Positions 15,403-24,710 of a DNA stretch of 64,000 nucleotides are shown piece after piece. Source of the DNA: Bacillus sp. RO3. Lineage in GTDB: Bacteria; Bacillota; Bacilli; Bacillales; Bacillaceae_B. Location: assembly GCF_012911895.1 (NCBI RefSeq), contig NZ_JAAXCV010000034.1, positions 1 to 64,000 on the forward strand, in the 5' to 3' direction. The notes beneath the pieces were generated by a model that did not search any database, was not told the origin of the DNA, and saw nothing but the letters and a program-made list of their open reading frames with translations. Numbering within the stretch: the stretch's first letter is position 1; each line of letters starts with the position of its first letter. The translations under genes and the position numbers were made by a program.

Positions 15403-16084
15403 AGGATTCACCTCCCGAACATACGTTTAGTATTTGCCGGGTGCCTAGGTTTTATAGGTTCATTTTTATTTTTTAAAATATGTCTCTTACTAATCATTCT
15501 TTAAACAGTTAATAAAGTGCCACTGACATATTAAATGAACCAGTTGCCCGAATGAGAAAAAGAGGTACCTTTCATTAAAAAGGACCTCTTTTTTCTCTAT
15601 ATAAATGAAGGTGATTTTCTTATGGGGCGTAATTTGTCTTTTTCTTTATATTTTTCATTTACCGACGGAGTTCCATACTGTACCCGCTTCAATATTTCAG
15701 TATGGACTGTTGATCTTATAACCATTGTTCACTGACTCAACAAGGATAGAAAGAGTAAATCCAGATGCTGCAACTTACATAGCGCTCTCAAGTTAAGCTT
15801 GGCAGAGTTTTAATCGACAGATACAAAGATGTTCTTTTCCTTCTTGCAATGAATCACCTCCATAGAACACTGTATGTCGAATATGACCGGATGGTGTGGA
15901 CAAGCAACGATTTTTCCCTAAAATTGGACAGCCTTTTTTTACATATTGATGATCAGTGATTAGAATGTTGAGTTCCGCCCCTTCTTTAGGAATTAACACT
16001 TTATACCAACTGCCTTCACTGTGGGTGAAAGGGAAAAAGAAGGTCATAATACAAGGAGAAAACTATATGAGTGGAGGAGACTTA
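15403..16084. other. non-coding stretch with an unassigned terminator
   Basis: Apart from the hairpin at 15554-15596 and the ribosome sites of the next gene, nothing convincing is seen. A minus-strand open frame at 15793-16047 lacks a ribosome site. Confidence 0.5.
15554..15596. terminator. bidirectional hairpin terminator without an obvious gene
   Basis: GAGAAAAAGAGGTACC pairs with GGACCTCTTTTTTCTC (one mismatch). U-runs would form on either strand. No recognised gene ends here, so it may close an unannotated small RNA or mark a lost gene. Confidence 0.6.
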
Positions 16085-16720
16085 ATGAAAAAACTTGGTG
16101 TACTTCTTGTCATCCTTATGATATCACTGACTTCCTTTTCTATGCTAAGTACTATTGCTGAAGCAAAACAATCTGAGTGCATAACGGGTTCCCGTATGAA
16201 AGCAAAGGAAGAAATGAGGATATTATGGAATGATCATGTGATCTATACACGTCAGTACATGATCAGCGCTGTAGATGGATTAGAGGATCAGGACGTGGTT
16301 CTTTCAAGATTACTTCAAAATCAGAAGGACATCGGAAACGCAATCAAACCTTATTATGGCGAGGAAGCAGGTAATAAACTAGCCGATTTATTGACAGAGC
16401 ATATTGTGTTAGCAGGCAAAATCGTTGATGCTGCTAAAAATGGAAAGCAAGCAAATGTGAAGAAGTTAAATAAAGAATGGTATCGAAATGCAGATGATAT
16501 TGCAGGATTCTTATCAAAAGCAAATCCTTACTGGTCAGAAAAGGCGTTAAAAGATCTTTTATATATGCATTTACAATTCGTGACGGATGAAGCGGTCGCT
16601 CGAATTAACAAAGACTGGAAAGCACATATTAACAGCTTTGATAACGGGAAGAGTCATATTATTCAGTTGTCTGATACCCTATCTGCTGGTATTGCGAAGC
16701 AGTTTCCAGAAAAGTTTTAA
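16085..16720 (+). CDS. secreted conserved protein of unknown function
   Basis: 211 residues from the ATG at 16085 (GGAGG 7 bases before). An in-frame ATG at 16067 also has AAGGAGA, so two starts are possible. Signal peptide: KK, hydrophobic stretch LGVLLVILMISLTSF, likely cleavage after AEA. The mature part is helical, with MRILWNDHVIYTRQYMIS, LLQNQKDIGNAI, PYYG, NADDIAGFLSKANPYW and a C-terminal GIAKQFPEKF. I recognise this as a family of uncharacterised Bacillota proteins sometimes mislabelled as acetylglutamate kinase; there is no kinase motif here. Two His and several Trp are conserved in my memory of the family. Role unknown. Confidence 0.7.
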   Translation: MKKLGVLLVILMISLTSFSMLSTIAEAKQSECITGSRMKAKEEMRILWNDHVIYTRQYMISAVDGLEDQDVVLSRLLQNQKDIGNAIKPYYGEEAGNKLADLLTEHIVLAGKIVDAAKNGKQANVKKLNKEWYRNADDIAGFLSKANPYWSEKALKDLLYMHLQFVTDEAVARINKDWKAHINSFDNGKSHIIQLSDTLSAGIAKQFPEKF

Positions 16721-16729
16721 CAAACGCCC

Positions 16730-16762
16730 TGGTCAGAATCAATTTAAAGTTGATTCTGACCA
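16730..16762 (+). terminator. perfect 13-bp inverted repeat after the secreted protein gene
   Basis: TGGTCAGAATCAA and its exact reverse complement TTGATTCTGACCA flank a 7-base loop, 9 bases after the stop. No U-run follows, so termination is uncertain. Confidence 0.5.
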
Positions 16763-16934
16763 AGCTAAATCATCTACCTAAACACTGCGATTGTTTAGCC
16801 CTTTTATACTCAAGTATATAACTGCACACGGGCATTCCAAAAATGCACGTGGTTAAGGCTGACTGCATTGTCACCTTCTATTCTTTGATCCTGGAATGTC
16901 TGACTGATACTGAAGAGAAGAACCGTTTCATTCC

Positions 16935-17819
16935 TTATGCATTCTCAGGCAGTAGATGTGACTGTAAAGTGTTTGCTTCGTTTTTAAGACGATCTTCTTC
17001 CACCATCAATCGGAATAATCCTTTGATGATTAATTCGTCAGGGGCTGATTGACGATATTCCTCAGATATACGATTTGCAATCTTCAAATAGTATTGGGCA
17101 CGATCTTCTTCCAATCCTTTAATTGAATTGTATAATTCTTTCCATGCTTCTTCCCGCTTTTCGAATGAGATGAAAGCCCCTTCCCTATCCATGCTGACTG
17201 AAAATGATTTCATCATCACATCATCCAGTAAAGGTGTGCTTTTCCCGTCAAGAAAGTCTTCTGCCAGGAGAGTAATCTGCCTGACTACATGCTTCCCAAG
17301 TATGGCTGGATCCAAAAGCTCATCATGTGAAATCAAAAGCATCATATAAGAGGAGTAAATGGACTGTGTCATCCACATGAGATCCCATTTATATGGACTG
17401 ATATCTGATCCGAAAAGATCCAACAGATTATGCTCGAGCCAACTGAATAACCGTCCTCTCATACGGTGCTCCATGGAAGCCAATTTCTCACTGTTCTTCA
17501 CCGTTTCTCCCCGCATGTGCATTTTCATATAAGACTTATATTCGAGTATCCCTTCAAACTGGACTTGAAACTGCTTTGCAAAACGTTCCAAAGGGGGAAG
17601 TCCCGCATCAAGACCGACGACGAAAGCCCGTTCAAAGACAAGCTGCTGATAATGTTCATAAATTGATATGATTAAATCTTCTTTCGATTGAAAAAATGAG
17701 TACAGGGACCCCTTTGAGATACCCACACTTTCTGCAATTTGCTGCATGGATGTCTGATTGTATCCATATTCTGCAAATAAATCCACGGCAGATTCAAGAA
17801 TTGAATTACGTTTATCCAT
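16935..17819 (-). CDS. yerO: TetR/AcrR regulator of the RND pump (YerO-like)
   Basis: 294 residues. Typical N-terminal TetR helix-turn-helix: ILESAVDLFAEYGYNQTSMQQIAESVGISKGSLYSFFQSKEDL at residues ~7-50. The rest is a long helical ligand-binding domain, longer than average for TetR proteins. It is divergent from the SwrC-like RND transporter gene, the same arrangement as yerO-swrC in B. subtilis. The shared 213-bp gap holds a sigma-A-like promoter and a palindrome that could be its operator. It most likely represses the pump and responds to an amphiphilic ligand. Confidence 0.85.
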   Translation of the reverse strand: MDKRNSILESAVDLFAEYGYNQTSMQQIAESVGISKGSLYSFFQSKEDLIISIYEHYQQLVFERAFVVGLDAGLPPLERFAKQFQVQFEGILEYKSYMKMHMRGETVKNSEKLASMEHRMRGRLFSWLEHNLLDLFGSDISPYKWDLMWMTQSIYSSYMMLLISHDELLDPAILGKHVVRQITLLAEDFLDGKSTPLLDDVMMKSFSVSMDREGAFISFEKREEAWKELYNSIKGLEEDRAQYYLKIANRISEEYRQSAPDELIIKGLFRLMVEEDRLKNEANTLQSHLLPENA

Positions 17820-17898
17820 TATTCACACCTCTACATCCAGAGAAAAATTCATATTGTCATTCTAACCTAATGAGAAAAACTTAGAAGAGCATTATTTC

Positions 17899-17939
17899 TT
17901 GACTAAAGAAAATATACAGGTAAAATGACTAGTGAGTCA
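17899..17939 (+). promoter_or_regulatory. sigma-A promoter with overlapping TetR-type operator for the RND gene
   Basis: TTGACT (17899-17904), 16-bp spacer, TAAAAT (17921-17926). The palindrome TGACT-AGTG-AGTCA (17926-17939) starts at the last base of the -10, so a bound repressor would block initiation. A second short palindrome ATGACTGTCAT lies ~10 bp downstream. Confidence 0.5.
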
Positions 17940-18032
17940 ATTGAATAAATGACTGTCATATCAGCATTCATTCATATTTAACGATGTCTTCATGACCCAT
18001 CAGTCAAATTCTTATCAAGGAGGAATGAATCC

Positions 18033-21000
18033 ATGTTAAAGGCGATATTAAATCGTTCAAAGATTACCCTGATTTTTGTCTTGCTATTTGTAATTATCGG
18101 GATTTTCACCTTTTTTCAGTTACCTCAGAGAGAAATCCCAGAAACGACTGTAAACATTGGAACGGTCAGCACCGTATATCCTGGTGCAACCGTTGATTCT
18201 GTTGAGAGGACGGTAACCAACCCCATTGAATCCTCCTTACAGTCCATTGATGGGATAAAAGAAATCAGTTCCTCATCTGCAGCCGGTTTCTCTACTATTA
18301 TTGTAGAGGTTAAAGATGGAGAAAACAAAAAAGAAGTGTTTGGAGATGTGCGACAAGCGGTTTCCGATGCCTCCACTTCTTTTCCAGACGAAGTATTTGA
18401 TCCCGAGATTAACGAATCCACGGTGAAAATGCCCATCGTCTCTTATCATCTGACAAGCGACAACCGGGAATCCCTTCTCACTCTACGGGAAGAAATGAGC
18501 CGTTGGGAGAAAGAAGTGGAGGACATTGCTGGTGTTTCCAGTGTAACGGTGAAGGGATTACCCGAGGAAGAAATTGTCATTGAATTAAAACAGGATGAAT
18601 TAAAAGCTTCAGCGCTTAATCCTTCATCTGTCATGAATGCCATAAACGATGAATTTTACCCAACCCCTTTAGGTAAACAAGAGGTTGATAATGAAGTCGT
18701 TCAATTAACGGTCGATCACTTTTCAAGTCTCGAAGAAATGAACGAAATTTTTGTAGGGAAGAACCTTCAAGGAGAATCAGTCTTTTTGAAGGATATTGCA
18801 AACGTTAAGACGGCTCCTAAGGAAATGAAAGATGTCGTTACATTCGAAGGGAAACCATCCATTTCGTTCACAGCGTATGTTCAATCAGTAGAAGACATTC
18901 CTACTGTTGATGAGAGAGTAAATGAGAAAGTGAAAGATTTGGCAGGCTCCCTGCCTCAAGATGTGACATTAGAACCATATTACTCTCAGGCATCGATCGT
19001 GACAGACATATTTGATGGGTTGTTTATGTCCCTTGCCATTTCTGTTGTCGCAGTCATTCTAACGACAGCTCTCGGGCTGACGGTATCTGGTGCTTTTGTT
19101 GTGGCATTGGCTGTTCCCATCTCCGTTCTATTGGGACTCATCCCTCTACCATTTTCTGGAGTGGACCTGAATCAGATTTCAGTCATCGGTGCCATCATTG
19201 CCCTCGGTATCCTGGTGGATGATTCAATTGTTGTGAATGACAATATCCAACGCCGTTATAAGCTTGGTGACGGGGCGCTGTTGGGGGCCGTCAATGGAAT
19301 AAAAGAGATTTGGATATCCATTGTGACATCTTCTCTTGCCATTGTATTCACCTTTCTTCCCCTCGTTTTCTTATCGGGAGGGAACGGAGCATTTATCAGG
19401 GCATTGCCTGCTGTATTGATCACAACAATCATCGCATCTACTTTGGTTGCACTGATTTTTGTTCCAATCATGAGATACCTTCTTTACAGTAAAACAACGA
19501 AAAAGATTTCCGATGCTCCTGGTTTACTGGGAAAGCCATTGAACAAACTGTCAGATTTCTATGCTGACAGCGTACTGAAAAAGTTTTCAAAAAGACCATT
19601 TGTTGTATCCGCTATAGGTCTTGTATTCACCACTGCCATCTTTGGTCTTGTGGCACTTACACCTTTCGAATTCTTCCCTTCCGCTGACAGAGAAGAAGTG
19701 ACGGTGGATGTGACATTGCCAATCGGTACCACCATCGAGGAGACAGCGGAAACCCTGGCAGATATGGAAGAACTCCTGAAAAAAGATGAAGGAGTTTATG
19801 AAACAACAGCGTTTGCAGGTACTGGACTACCTGGCTTATTTAACAGCTCCCTATCCAATTCAGGCGAACATACCGGACAACTGGTCGCCAGGGTAGATCG
19901 TGAAAACCAGACGGCCCAAGGATTGATTGATGAGTGGACGGATAAATTAAGAACAGAATATCCTGATGCCAAGATCTTCATGGAAACGATCCAGCAAGGT
20001 CCTCCTGCCGGGGCTCCGGTCACGGTTACAGTTTCCGGTCCTGAAATGGAGACGTTAATCGAACTCCGCGATACGATTACATCCGAAGTTGAAAAGTTAG
20101 ATACGGATCTTGTCGTTGATAATGTTGGAGAAATGGAACCGACAGTCGAGTTTGTACCTAACCGCGAGCTGCTGCAGGATAATGGAATCACGATCAACCA
20201 GATTAGCCAACAACTGCGATTGGCTACAGAAGGAATACCGATGAAAGCCTTTGATAATGGGGTCACGAAACGTGAAATGACGTTACGATTGGAAGGGTAT
20301 GAAAAAGAGGTTGACCTCTCCTCTCTTGAAATTCCTTCTGTTTCAGGTAATTCTGATGGTCCACCTAAGCTTGTATCCCTGGATGAGCTCGTTACAAAAG
20401 AGGAGAAAGAAGAACTGCAACTTATCCCACACATAGATGGTGAGCGTGCCCTTACAATTCGAGCATTCCCTGGCGATGAGGAGGACTACAAAGCCAGCGT
20501 TGAGGGGATTGTGAAAGATGTTAGAAAAAATCTTGACAACAATAATTACTCCATCACTCTTGGTGGTGAAAATGAAGCTCAAAATGACTTTTTCTCGGAA
20601 ATTACAATCTTATTTACGATCGTTATCTTCCTTGTGTATTTAGTCATTGCCCTTCAATTTAATTCTTTATCACTTCCTTTCTTAGTTCTTGTCGCGGTAT
20701 ATCTCGCGATCGCAGGTGCGATTCTTGGGCTGTTTGTAACACAAACCCCAATCAGCTTCCTGGCTGTAATGGGCATGGTATCTCTAACCGGTATCGTCGT
20801 AAGAAATTCTGTGGTTTTAATCGAGTTTATTGAACAAGGCTTGAAAAATGGAATGAACGTGAAAGAAGCAGTAGTGGAATCAGGGCGCACCCGTATTCGC
20901 CCCATCCTACTGACTGCCTTGACGTCAATTGTGGCTTTAATACCAGTTGCAGTCAGCGGTGATGCTCTATTCACACCCCTTGCGGTCACCATTATTTCAG

Positions 21001-21092
21001 GCATTTTATTCTCAGCCATATTAACACTGATCATAGTACCTATGCTGTATCTTGTCTTCCATCGTTTCAGAAGAAGAAAGCTTGAAGTATAA
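18033..21092 (+). CDS. swrC: RND family efflux transporter (SwrC/YerP-like)
   Basis: 1019 residues, ATG with AAGGAGG upstream. Complete HAE1/AcrB-type architecture: TM1 at 12-30, first large external loop, TM2-6 around 325-480, TM7 near 525, second large loop, TM8-12 at 850-1010. The proton-relay aspartates are visible in ILVDDSIVVNDN (TM4, ~390), followed by the family sequence around RRY. In B. subtilis SwrC confers resistance to surfactin and is needed for swarming; substrates here are unknown, but amphiphilic compounds are likely. No membrane fusion protein gene is adjacent, as in B. subtilis. Controlled by the divergent TetR gene. Confidence 0.9.
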   Translation: MLKAILNRSKITLIFVLLFVIIGIFTFFQLPQREIPETTVNIGTVSTVYPGATVDSVERTVTNPIESSLQSIDGIKEISSSSAAGFSTIIVEVKDGENKKEVFGDVRQAVSDASTSFPDEVFDPEINESTVKMPIVSYHLTSDNRESLLTLREEMSRWEKEVEDIAGVSSVTVKGLPEEEIVIELKQDELKASALNPSSVMNAINDEFYPTPLGKQEVDNEVVQLTVDHFSSLEEMNEIFVGKNLQGESVFLKDIANVKTAPKEMKDVVTFEGKPSISFTAYVQSVEDIPTVDERVNEKVKDLAGSLPQDVTLEPYYSQASIVTDIFDGLFMSLAISVVAVILTTALGLTVSGAFVVALAVPISVLLGLIPLPFSGVDLNQISVIGAIIALGILVDDSIVVNDNIQRRYKLGDGALLGAVNGIKEIWISIVTSSLAIVFTFLPLVFLSGGNGAFIRALPAVLITTIIASTLVALIFVPIMRYLLYSKTTKKISDAPGLLGKPLNKLSDFYADSVLKKFSKRPFVVSAIGLVFTTAIFGLVALTPFEFFPSADREEVTVDVTLPIGTTIEETAETLADMEELLKKDEGVYETTAFAGTGLPGLFNSSLSNSGEHTGQLVARVDRENQTAQGLIDEWTDKLRTEYPDAKIFMETIQQGPPAGAPVTVTVSGPEMETLIELRDTITSEVEKLDTDLVVDNVGEMEPTVEFVPNRELLQDNGITINQISQQLRLATEGIPMKAFDNGVTKREMTLRLEGYEKEVDLSSLEIPSVSGNSDGPPKLVSLDELVTKEEKEELQLIPHIDGERALTIRAFPGDEEDYKASVEGIVKDVRKNLDNNNYSITLGGENEAQNDFFSEITILFTIVIFLVYLVIALQFNSLSLPFLVLVAVYLAIAGAILGLFVTQTPISFLAVMGMVSLTGIVVRNSVVLIEFIEQGLKNGMNVKEAVVESGRTRIRPILLTALTSIVALIPVAVSGDALFTPLAVTIISGILFSAILTLIIVPMLYLVFHRFRRRKLEV

Positions 21093-21190
21093 AAATATAC
21101 TTGAGGGGTGTCCTTGTGACCCCCTCTTTTCCTTTTTCACTGTTATAATGGAAACGATATGATCAGGACACTTTGACGGAGGTAAGTGAA

Positions 21191-21658
21191 TTGAAGTTGA
21201 GAAAAGCAGAAAAAAGAGATGAACGGCTTCTACAAGATTGGCTGAATGATCCTACAGTCAGTTTGCTGACTACTGGTAAGGAACTTTTCTCCACTGAAAT
21301 CTACGAGAAATGGTTGGATGCTGAAGATCAACATGGGTATATTTTACAGATAGATGATCAACCGCTTGCTTATGGTGAAATCTGGGTGGATGAGGAGGAA
21401 AGGGACCTGGAACTCGCCCACCTCATTGTCCACCCACATTACCGTAATAAAGGGATCGGAAAACAGTTAATTGAGAAACTGGAAGAAGAAAGCAGATGCT
21501 TCCCTTTTCCCTGGATTTATATGCGGGTTGTTCCTGAAAACTTGATTGCCATACACTGTTATATAGGTGCAGGCTTTAAAGAAGATGAGAGTCTCCGTGA
21601 CAGTTTTGATTCAAAATGGATTTGGTTTAAAAAAAGAAATGTTTGGTCATTCCTATAA
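21191..21658 (+). CDS. GNAT family N-acetyltransferase
   Basis: 155 residues from a TTG at 21191, 8 bases after GGAGG; a TTG at 21173 is open further upstream but lies before that site. GNAT fold: N-terminal LKLRKAEKRDERLLQDWL, strand ELAHLIVHPHYRNKGIGKQLIEKL with the acetyl-CoA loop (R-x-x-G-I-G), and a C-terminal NLIAIHCYIGAGFKED. Substrate not predictable. It lies between the RND pump and an MFS pump. Confidence 0.8.
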   Translation: MKLRKAEKRDERLLQDWLNDPTVSLLTTGKELFSTEIYEKWLDAEDQHGYILQIDDQPLAYGEIWVDEEERDLELAHLIVHPHYRNKGIGKQLIEKLEEESRCFPFPWIYMRVVPENLIAIHCYIGAGFKEDESLRDSFDSKWIWFKKRNVWSFL

Positions 21659-21763
21659 TGAAGTTAGTTTGCAGCTTTAAAAACGGAATATTTCCCTTGT
21701 GAAATGATTTCAAATCGAGCAAGATGGTAATTGTACGATTTTAATCTTTATTGGAGGATCGAT

Positions 21764-23224
21764 ATGTCACCTGAAATAAACTCAAAAGCAATCCTCATTA
21801 CGTTTATGATCGGAGCTTTTTTTGCCATATTAAATGAAACATTATTAAATATTGCCCTTACTGAACTTATGACTGTTTTTAATGTCGATGCACCTACTGT
21901 ACAGTGGTTGGCTACAGGCTTCATGCTTGTTATGGGTGTTCTTATGCCGATATCGGCCCTGCTTATTCAATGGTTCACGACCCGTCAAATGTTTATCGGT
22001 GTGATGAGTATATTCCTTCTCGGGACGGTGATTGCCGCAGGTGCCTTTAGCTTCCCGATGTTACTTGCCGGTCGTATGATACAAGCGGTTGGGACAGGAC
22101 TTTTGATTCCAGTCATCATGAACGCTCTCTTACTCATTTACCGGCCAGAGGTGAGAGGGAAAATTATGGGTACTTTCGGATTGGTCATTATGTTCGCACC
22201 CGCCATTGGACCTACTTTGTCCGGTGTGATTGTCGACTTTTTAGGATGGAGATGGCTATTCATAACTGTCATTCCGTTTACCGTATTTTCGATCCTATTT
22301 GCACTTAAACACTTACAAAATGTTGGCGAAATCACTCGTCCCGGCGTAGATATCATATCCATTGTTCTTTCTTCATGTGGGATAGGAGGCATCGTATACG
22401 GTTTTAGTTCTGCAGGAGAAGAATCTGAAGGGTTTACATCCTTAAAGATCATCGTGATCATTTCACTGGCCGTTACGAGTTTGATCCTATTTGTCGTACG
22501 CCAGTTAAAGCTTAAAGAACCACTACTCGATGTACGCGTTTTTCGATATAAAAGCTACACCAGGGGTGTATCAATCTTCGTCATTGTCATCATGGCCATG
22601 TTTGCATCTGAAATCGTCATGCCCATGTATTTACAAGGACCAATGGGATACTCAGCTAAAGCAGCCGGGTTATTGCTACTTCCTGGGGCACTCCTAAATG
22701 GTCTGATGTCTCCAACCATGGGGTCACTATTTGATAAGTATGGCCCAAGGAAGTTGATCATCCCTGGTACACTGACCCTGGTAGGTGTCATGATTTTCTT
22801 CAGTACGATCGATCCTACAACACCGATATGGTTATTCGTCTTTTTCTATATGATTCTCATGCTGTCCATCTCAGCGATTATGATGCCAGCGCAGACGAAC
22901 GGGTTAAATGAACTTCCTAAACATTTATACCCTCACGGAACAGCCATTGCCAACACCCTTCAGCCTGTGGCAGGCGCACTGGGAGTTTCCATTTTTGTCA
23001 GCATCATGACGCAAGGGCAGGCGGCCTATATAGAGAGCCATTCGAATGAAGTAAAAGATGTAGTGATGAACGAAGCCATGACCTATGGGGTACACCATGC
23101 CTATTGGTTCGCTCTTGCCTTGGCAGCAGTCGCTTTCGTTATATCTTTATTCATACGGAAAGCTGTTGCCCCGGATTATGATGAGAGTCAAGATCAGGAA
23201 AAGGTTGTACATGAAAATGAATAA
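21764..23224 (+). CDS. DHA2-type MFS multidrug transporter (EmrB/LmrB-like)
   Basis: 486 residues from the ATG at 21764, with GGAGG 7 bases before. Fourteen predicted membrane segments, the number typical of DHA2. Visible motifs: LNETLLNIALTEL in TM1 (motif D1), QWLATGFMLVMG in TM2, GRMIQAVGTGLLIP (motif B region) and FGLVIMFAPAIGPTLSGVIVD (motif C, antiporter signature) in TM5. Relatives in Bacillus export lincosamides, dyes and other drugs with proton exchange. A monocistronic unit with a strong terminator. Exact substrate unknown. Confidence 0.85.
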   Translation: MSPEINSKAILITFMIGAFFAILNETLLNIALTELMTVFNVDAPTVQWLATGFMLVMGVLMPISALLIQWFTTRQMFIGVMSIFLLGTVIAAGAFSFPMLLAGRMIQAVGTGLLIPVIMNALLLIYRPEVRGKIMGTFGLVIMFAPAIGPTLSGVIVDFLGWRWLFITVIPFTVFSILFALKHLQNVGEITRPGVDIISIVLSSCGIGGIVYGFSSAGEESEGFTSLKIIVIISLAVTSLILFVVRQLKLKEPLLDVRVFRYKSYTRGVSIFVIVIMAMFASEIVMPMYLQGPMGYSAKAAGLLLLPGALLNGLMSPTMGSLFDKYGPRKLIIPGTLTLVGVMIFFSTIDPTTPIWLFVFFYMILMLSISAIMMPAQTNGLNELPKHLYPHGTAIANTLQPVAGALGVSIFVSIMTQGQAAYIESHSNEVKDVVMNEAMTYGVHHAYWFALALAAVAFVISLFIRKAVAPDYDESQDQEKVVHENE

Positions 23225-23239
23225 AGGTCACATCAAATA

Positions 23240-23267
23240 AAGCTCAGATCTCCTGAGCTTTTTTTAT
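23240..23267 (+). terminator. intrinsic terminator
   Basis: AAGCTCAG / CTGAGCTT stem followed by TTTTTT, 15 bases after the MFS gene. Confidence 0.9.
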
Positions 23268-23351
23268 TTCAACCAACTAAGGTTATGACTGTACGCCCCT
23301 CTTCAAATTGAAGTAATATGAAGATTGAGGCTACTGTGAGGAGGAACTTGT

Positions 23352-23846
23352 ATGGAGAAAGAGATTGAATTGATTGAAGCCATTCGTTCTGACGTATTGA
23401 ATAGTGTGCATGGATTAACAGATGAAGAATGCAACACGAGATTCAAAAACAGCAGGTGGACAATCATCCAGGTGTTAGAACATTTATATCTGATGGAAAC
23501 ATCGTTGACAAAAGCGATTAAAACAACCTTGAGTAATGGAGAAGAGCAGGATGTACCTTCAAAGCCGATTCACTACACGCTTGATCGATCTACAAAAGTA
23601 GATGCTCCACCTTTTGTCACCCCTACTAAAGAATTCCAGACTCTTCATGAAGTGACGGCAAAATTGGAATCATCTCGAAAAAATCTATTGAAATTTCTTA
23701 ACCATACGAATAAAGAATTATTACAGAAAAAAGCGTATCCACACCCTGTTTTCGGTCTGATACGACTTGATGAATGGGTACCTTTCATCGGGTATCACGA
23801 AAAAAGACATTTGGGGCAGATTGAGGAGATGAAGAAGACCCTTTAG
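23352..23846 (+). CDS. DinB-family putative metalloenzyme
   Basis: 164 residues, ATG with GAGGAGG. Four-helix DinB/YfiT fold: W-T-I-I-Q-V-L-E-H-L near residue 35-45 with the first metal His, and the C-terminal YHEKRHLGQIEEM (His-x-x-x-His) near 150. These three His would bind a divalent metal. The superfamily includes bacillithiol/mycothiol-dependent transferases (BstA-like) and DNA-damage-induced proteins; which applies here cannot be told. Convergent with the ABC transporter genes. Confidence 0.8.
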   Translation: MEKEIELIEAIRSDVLNSVHGLTDEECNTRFKNSRWTIIQVLEHLYLMETSLTKAIKTTLSNGEEQDVPSKPIHYTLDRSTKVDAPPFVTPTKEFQTLHEVTAKLESSRKNLLKFLNHTNKELLQKKAYPHPVFGLIRLDEWVPFIGYHEKRHLGQIEEMKKTL

Positions 23847-23852
23847 GTTATG

Positions 23853-23887
23853 AAAAGGATCTGCTTCACGTTGAAGCAGATCCTTTT
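23853..23887. terminator. bidirectional terminator between convergent genes
   Basis: AAAAGGATCTGCTTCA pairs with TGAAGCAGATCCTTTT with a very small loop. Lies between stops at 23846 (+) and 23898 (-). Confidence 0.9.
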
Positions 23888-23897
23888 ACAACTTATC

Positions 23898-24695
23898 CTA
23901 CACATTCAAATCCCGCTTATTATAGAACAGAAACGTCATGAAACCCAATATTGTTATCAATACAATGGAAATCGTAACATACAACATATCCAAGCCTTCA
24001 CCTGCCAGCAAACTCTTTGCTTCAAAATACTTGAATGGTGTGAGAAATTTCAAACCGTTCCATTTTTCACTTAGTTCAATGGCAAAGGAAACGATGAATG
24101 TCACCAATAAGACGCCTGTTGCTGCGGATGATGCTTTCCCTGGTTTTTTTGTCGATGCTGCAATCGATGTACCAATCACTACAAAGAGGATTTGCAAGAT
24201 AAACATGGCTAACATGGTGAACCCTATATCCCCCCCAATTGAAGGATCTTCACTATAATGCCCCACCATGAGCAGAGTAGAAATCCATGTAATACCTGTT
24301 AAAATCACGATTTGGGTGAAGGCCGCCATAAGTTTTACCCCAATGATATGATTTCTATTCACGGGTTTAACAAATAGAAATTCGACGGTTTTGTCACGCT
24401 CTTCCTTTGATATAATGGTAGCTCCCAAGATGACAGCATGAATAGTTGCCAGTAACAGGATATAAATATAGAGCACTCCATAAAATCCAGTCGCTGTCGA
24501 CAAGTCAAGACTTCCGACACCTAGAAATGCCTGCAGTGATTTTGGCATTTGTTCCATTAGCTCATTCATGGTTTGACCAGACGAATTAAATCCTGCAAAT
24601 TTCCCCATGCCTGAGCCGATCAGCGCTATCATCCCTATGGACCAAATGATGAACGATTTGCGATGCGCCTTCATTTCCCTCCAATATATATTCAT
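23898..24695 (-). CDS. ABC-2 type permease, second subunit
   Basis: 265 residues, six predicted membrane helices: segment near 17-33, a long periplasm-side loop, then TM segments near 72-95, 118-140, 155-178, 188-205 and 235-255. FLFVKPVNRNHIIGVKLMAAF is the cytoplasmic coupling region typical of ABC-2 exporters (SKxFxxxKPxxR style). It is a paralogue of the upstream gene, and the two would form the heterodimeric membrane channel with the ATPase at 25509. Part of a four-gene TetR-ABC operon. Confidence 0.85.
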   Translation of the reverse strand: MNIYWREMKAHRKSFIIWSIGMIALIGSGMGKFAGFNSSGQTMNELMEQMPKSLQAFLGVGSLDLSTATGFYGVLYIYILLLATIHAVILGATIISKEERDKTVEFLFVKPVNRNHIIGVKLMAAFTQIVILTGITWISTLLMVGHYSEDPSIGGDIGFTMLAMFILQILFVVIGTSIAASTKKPGKASSAATGVLLVTFIVSFAIELSEKWNGLKFLTPFKYFEAKSLLAGEGLDMLYVTISIVLITILGFMTFLFYNKRDLNV

Positions 24696-24710
24696 CCTTT
24701 TCCCCTCCTT

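Noticed and set aside
15793-16047. Minus-strand frame of 84 codons
   Set aside because: No ribosome site, no recognisable motif, and it overlaps the upstream region of the secreted protein gene.
19796-20434. Minus-strand frame of 212 codons inside the RND transporter gene
   Set aside because: Ser/Thr-rich shadow frame; the plus-strand RND protein is complete and conserved here.
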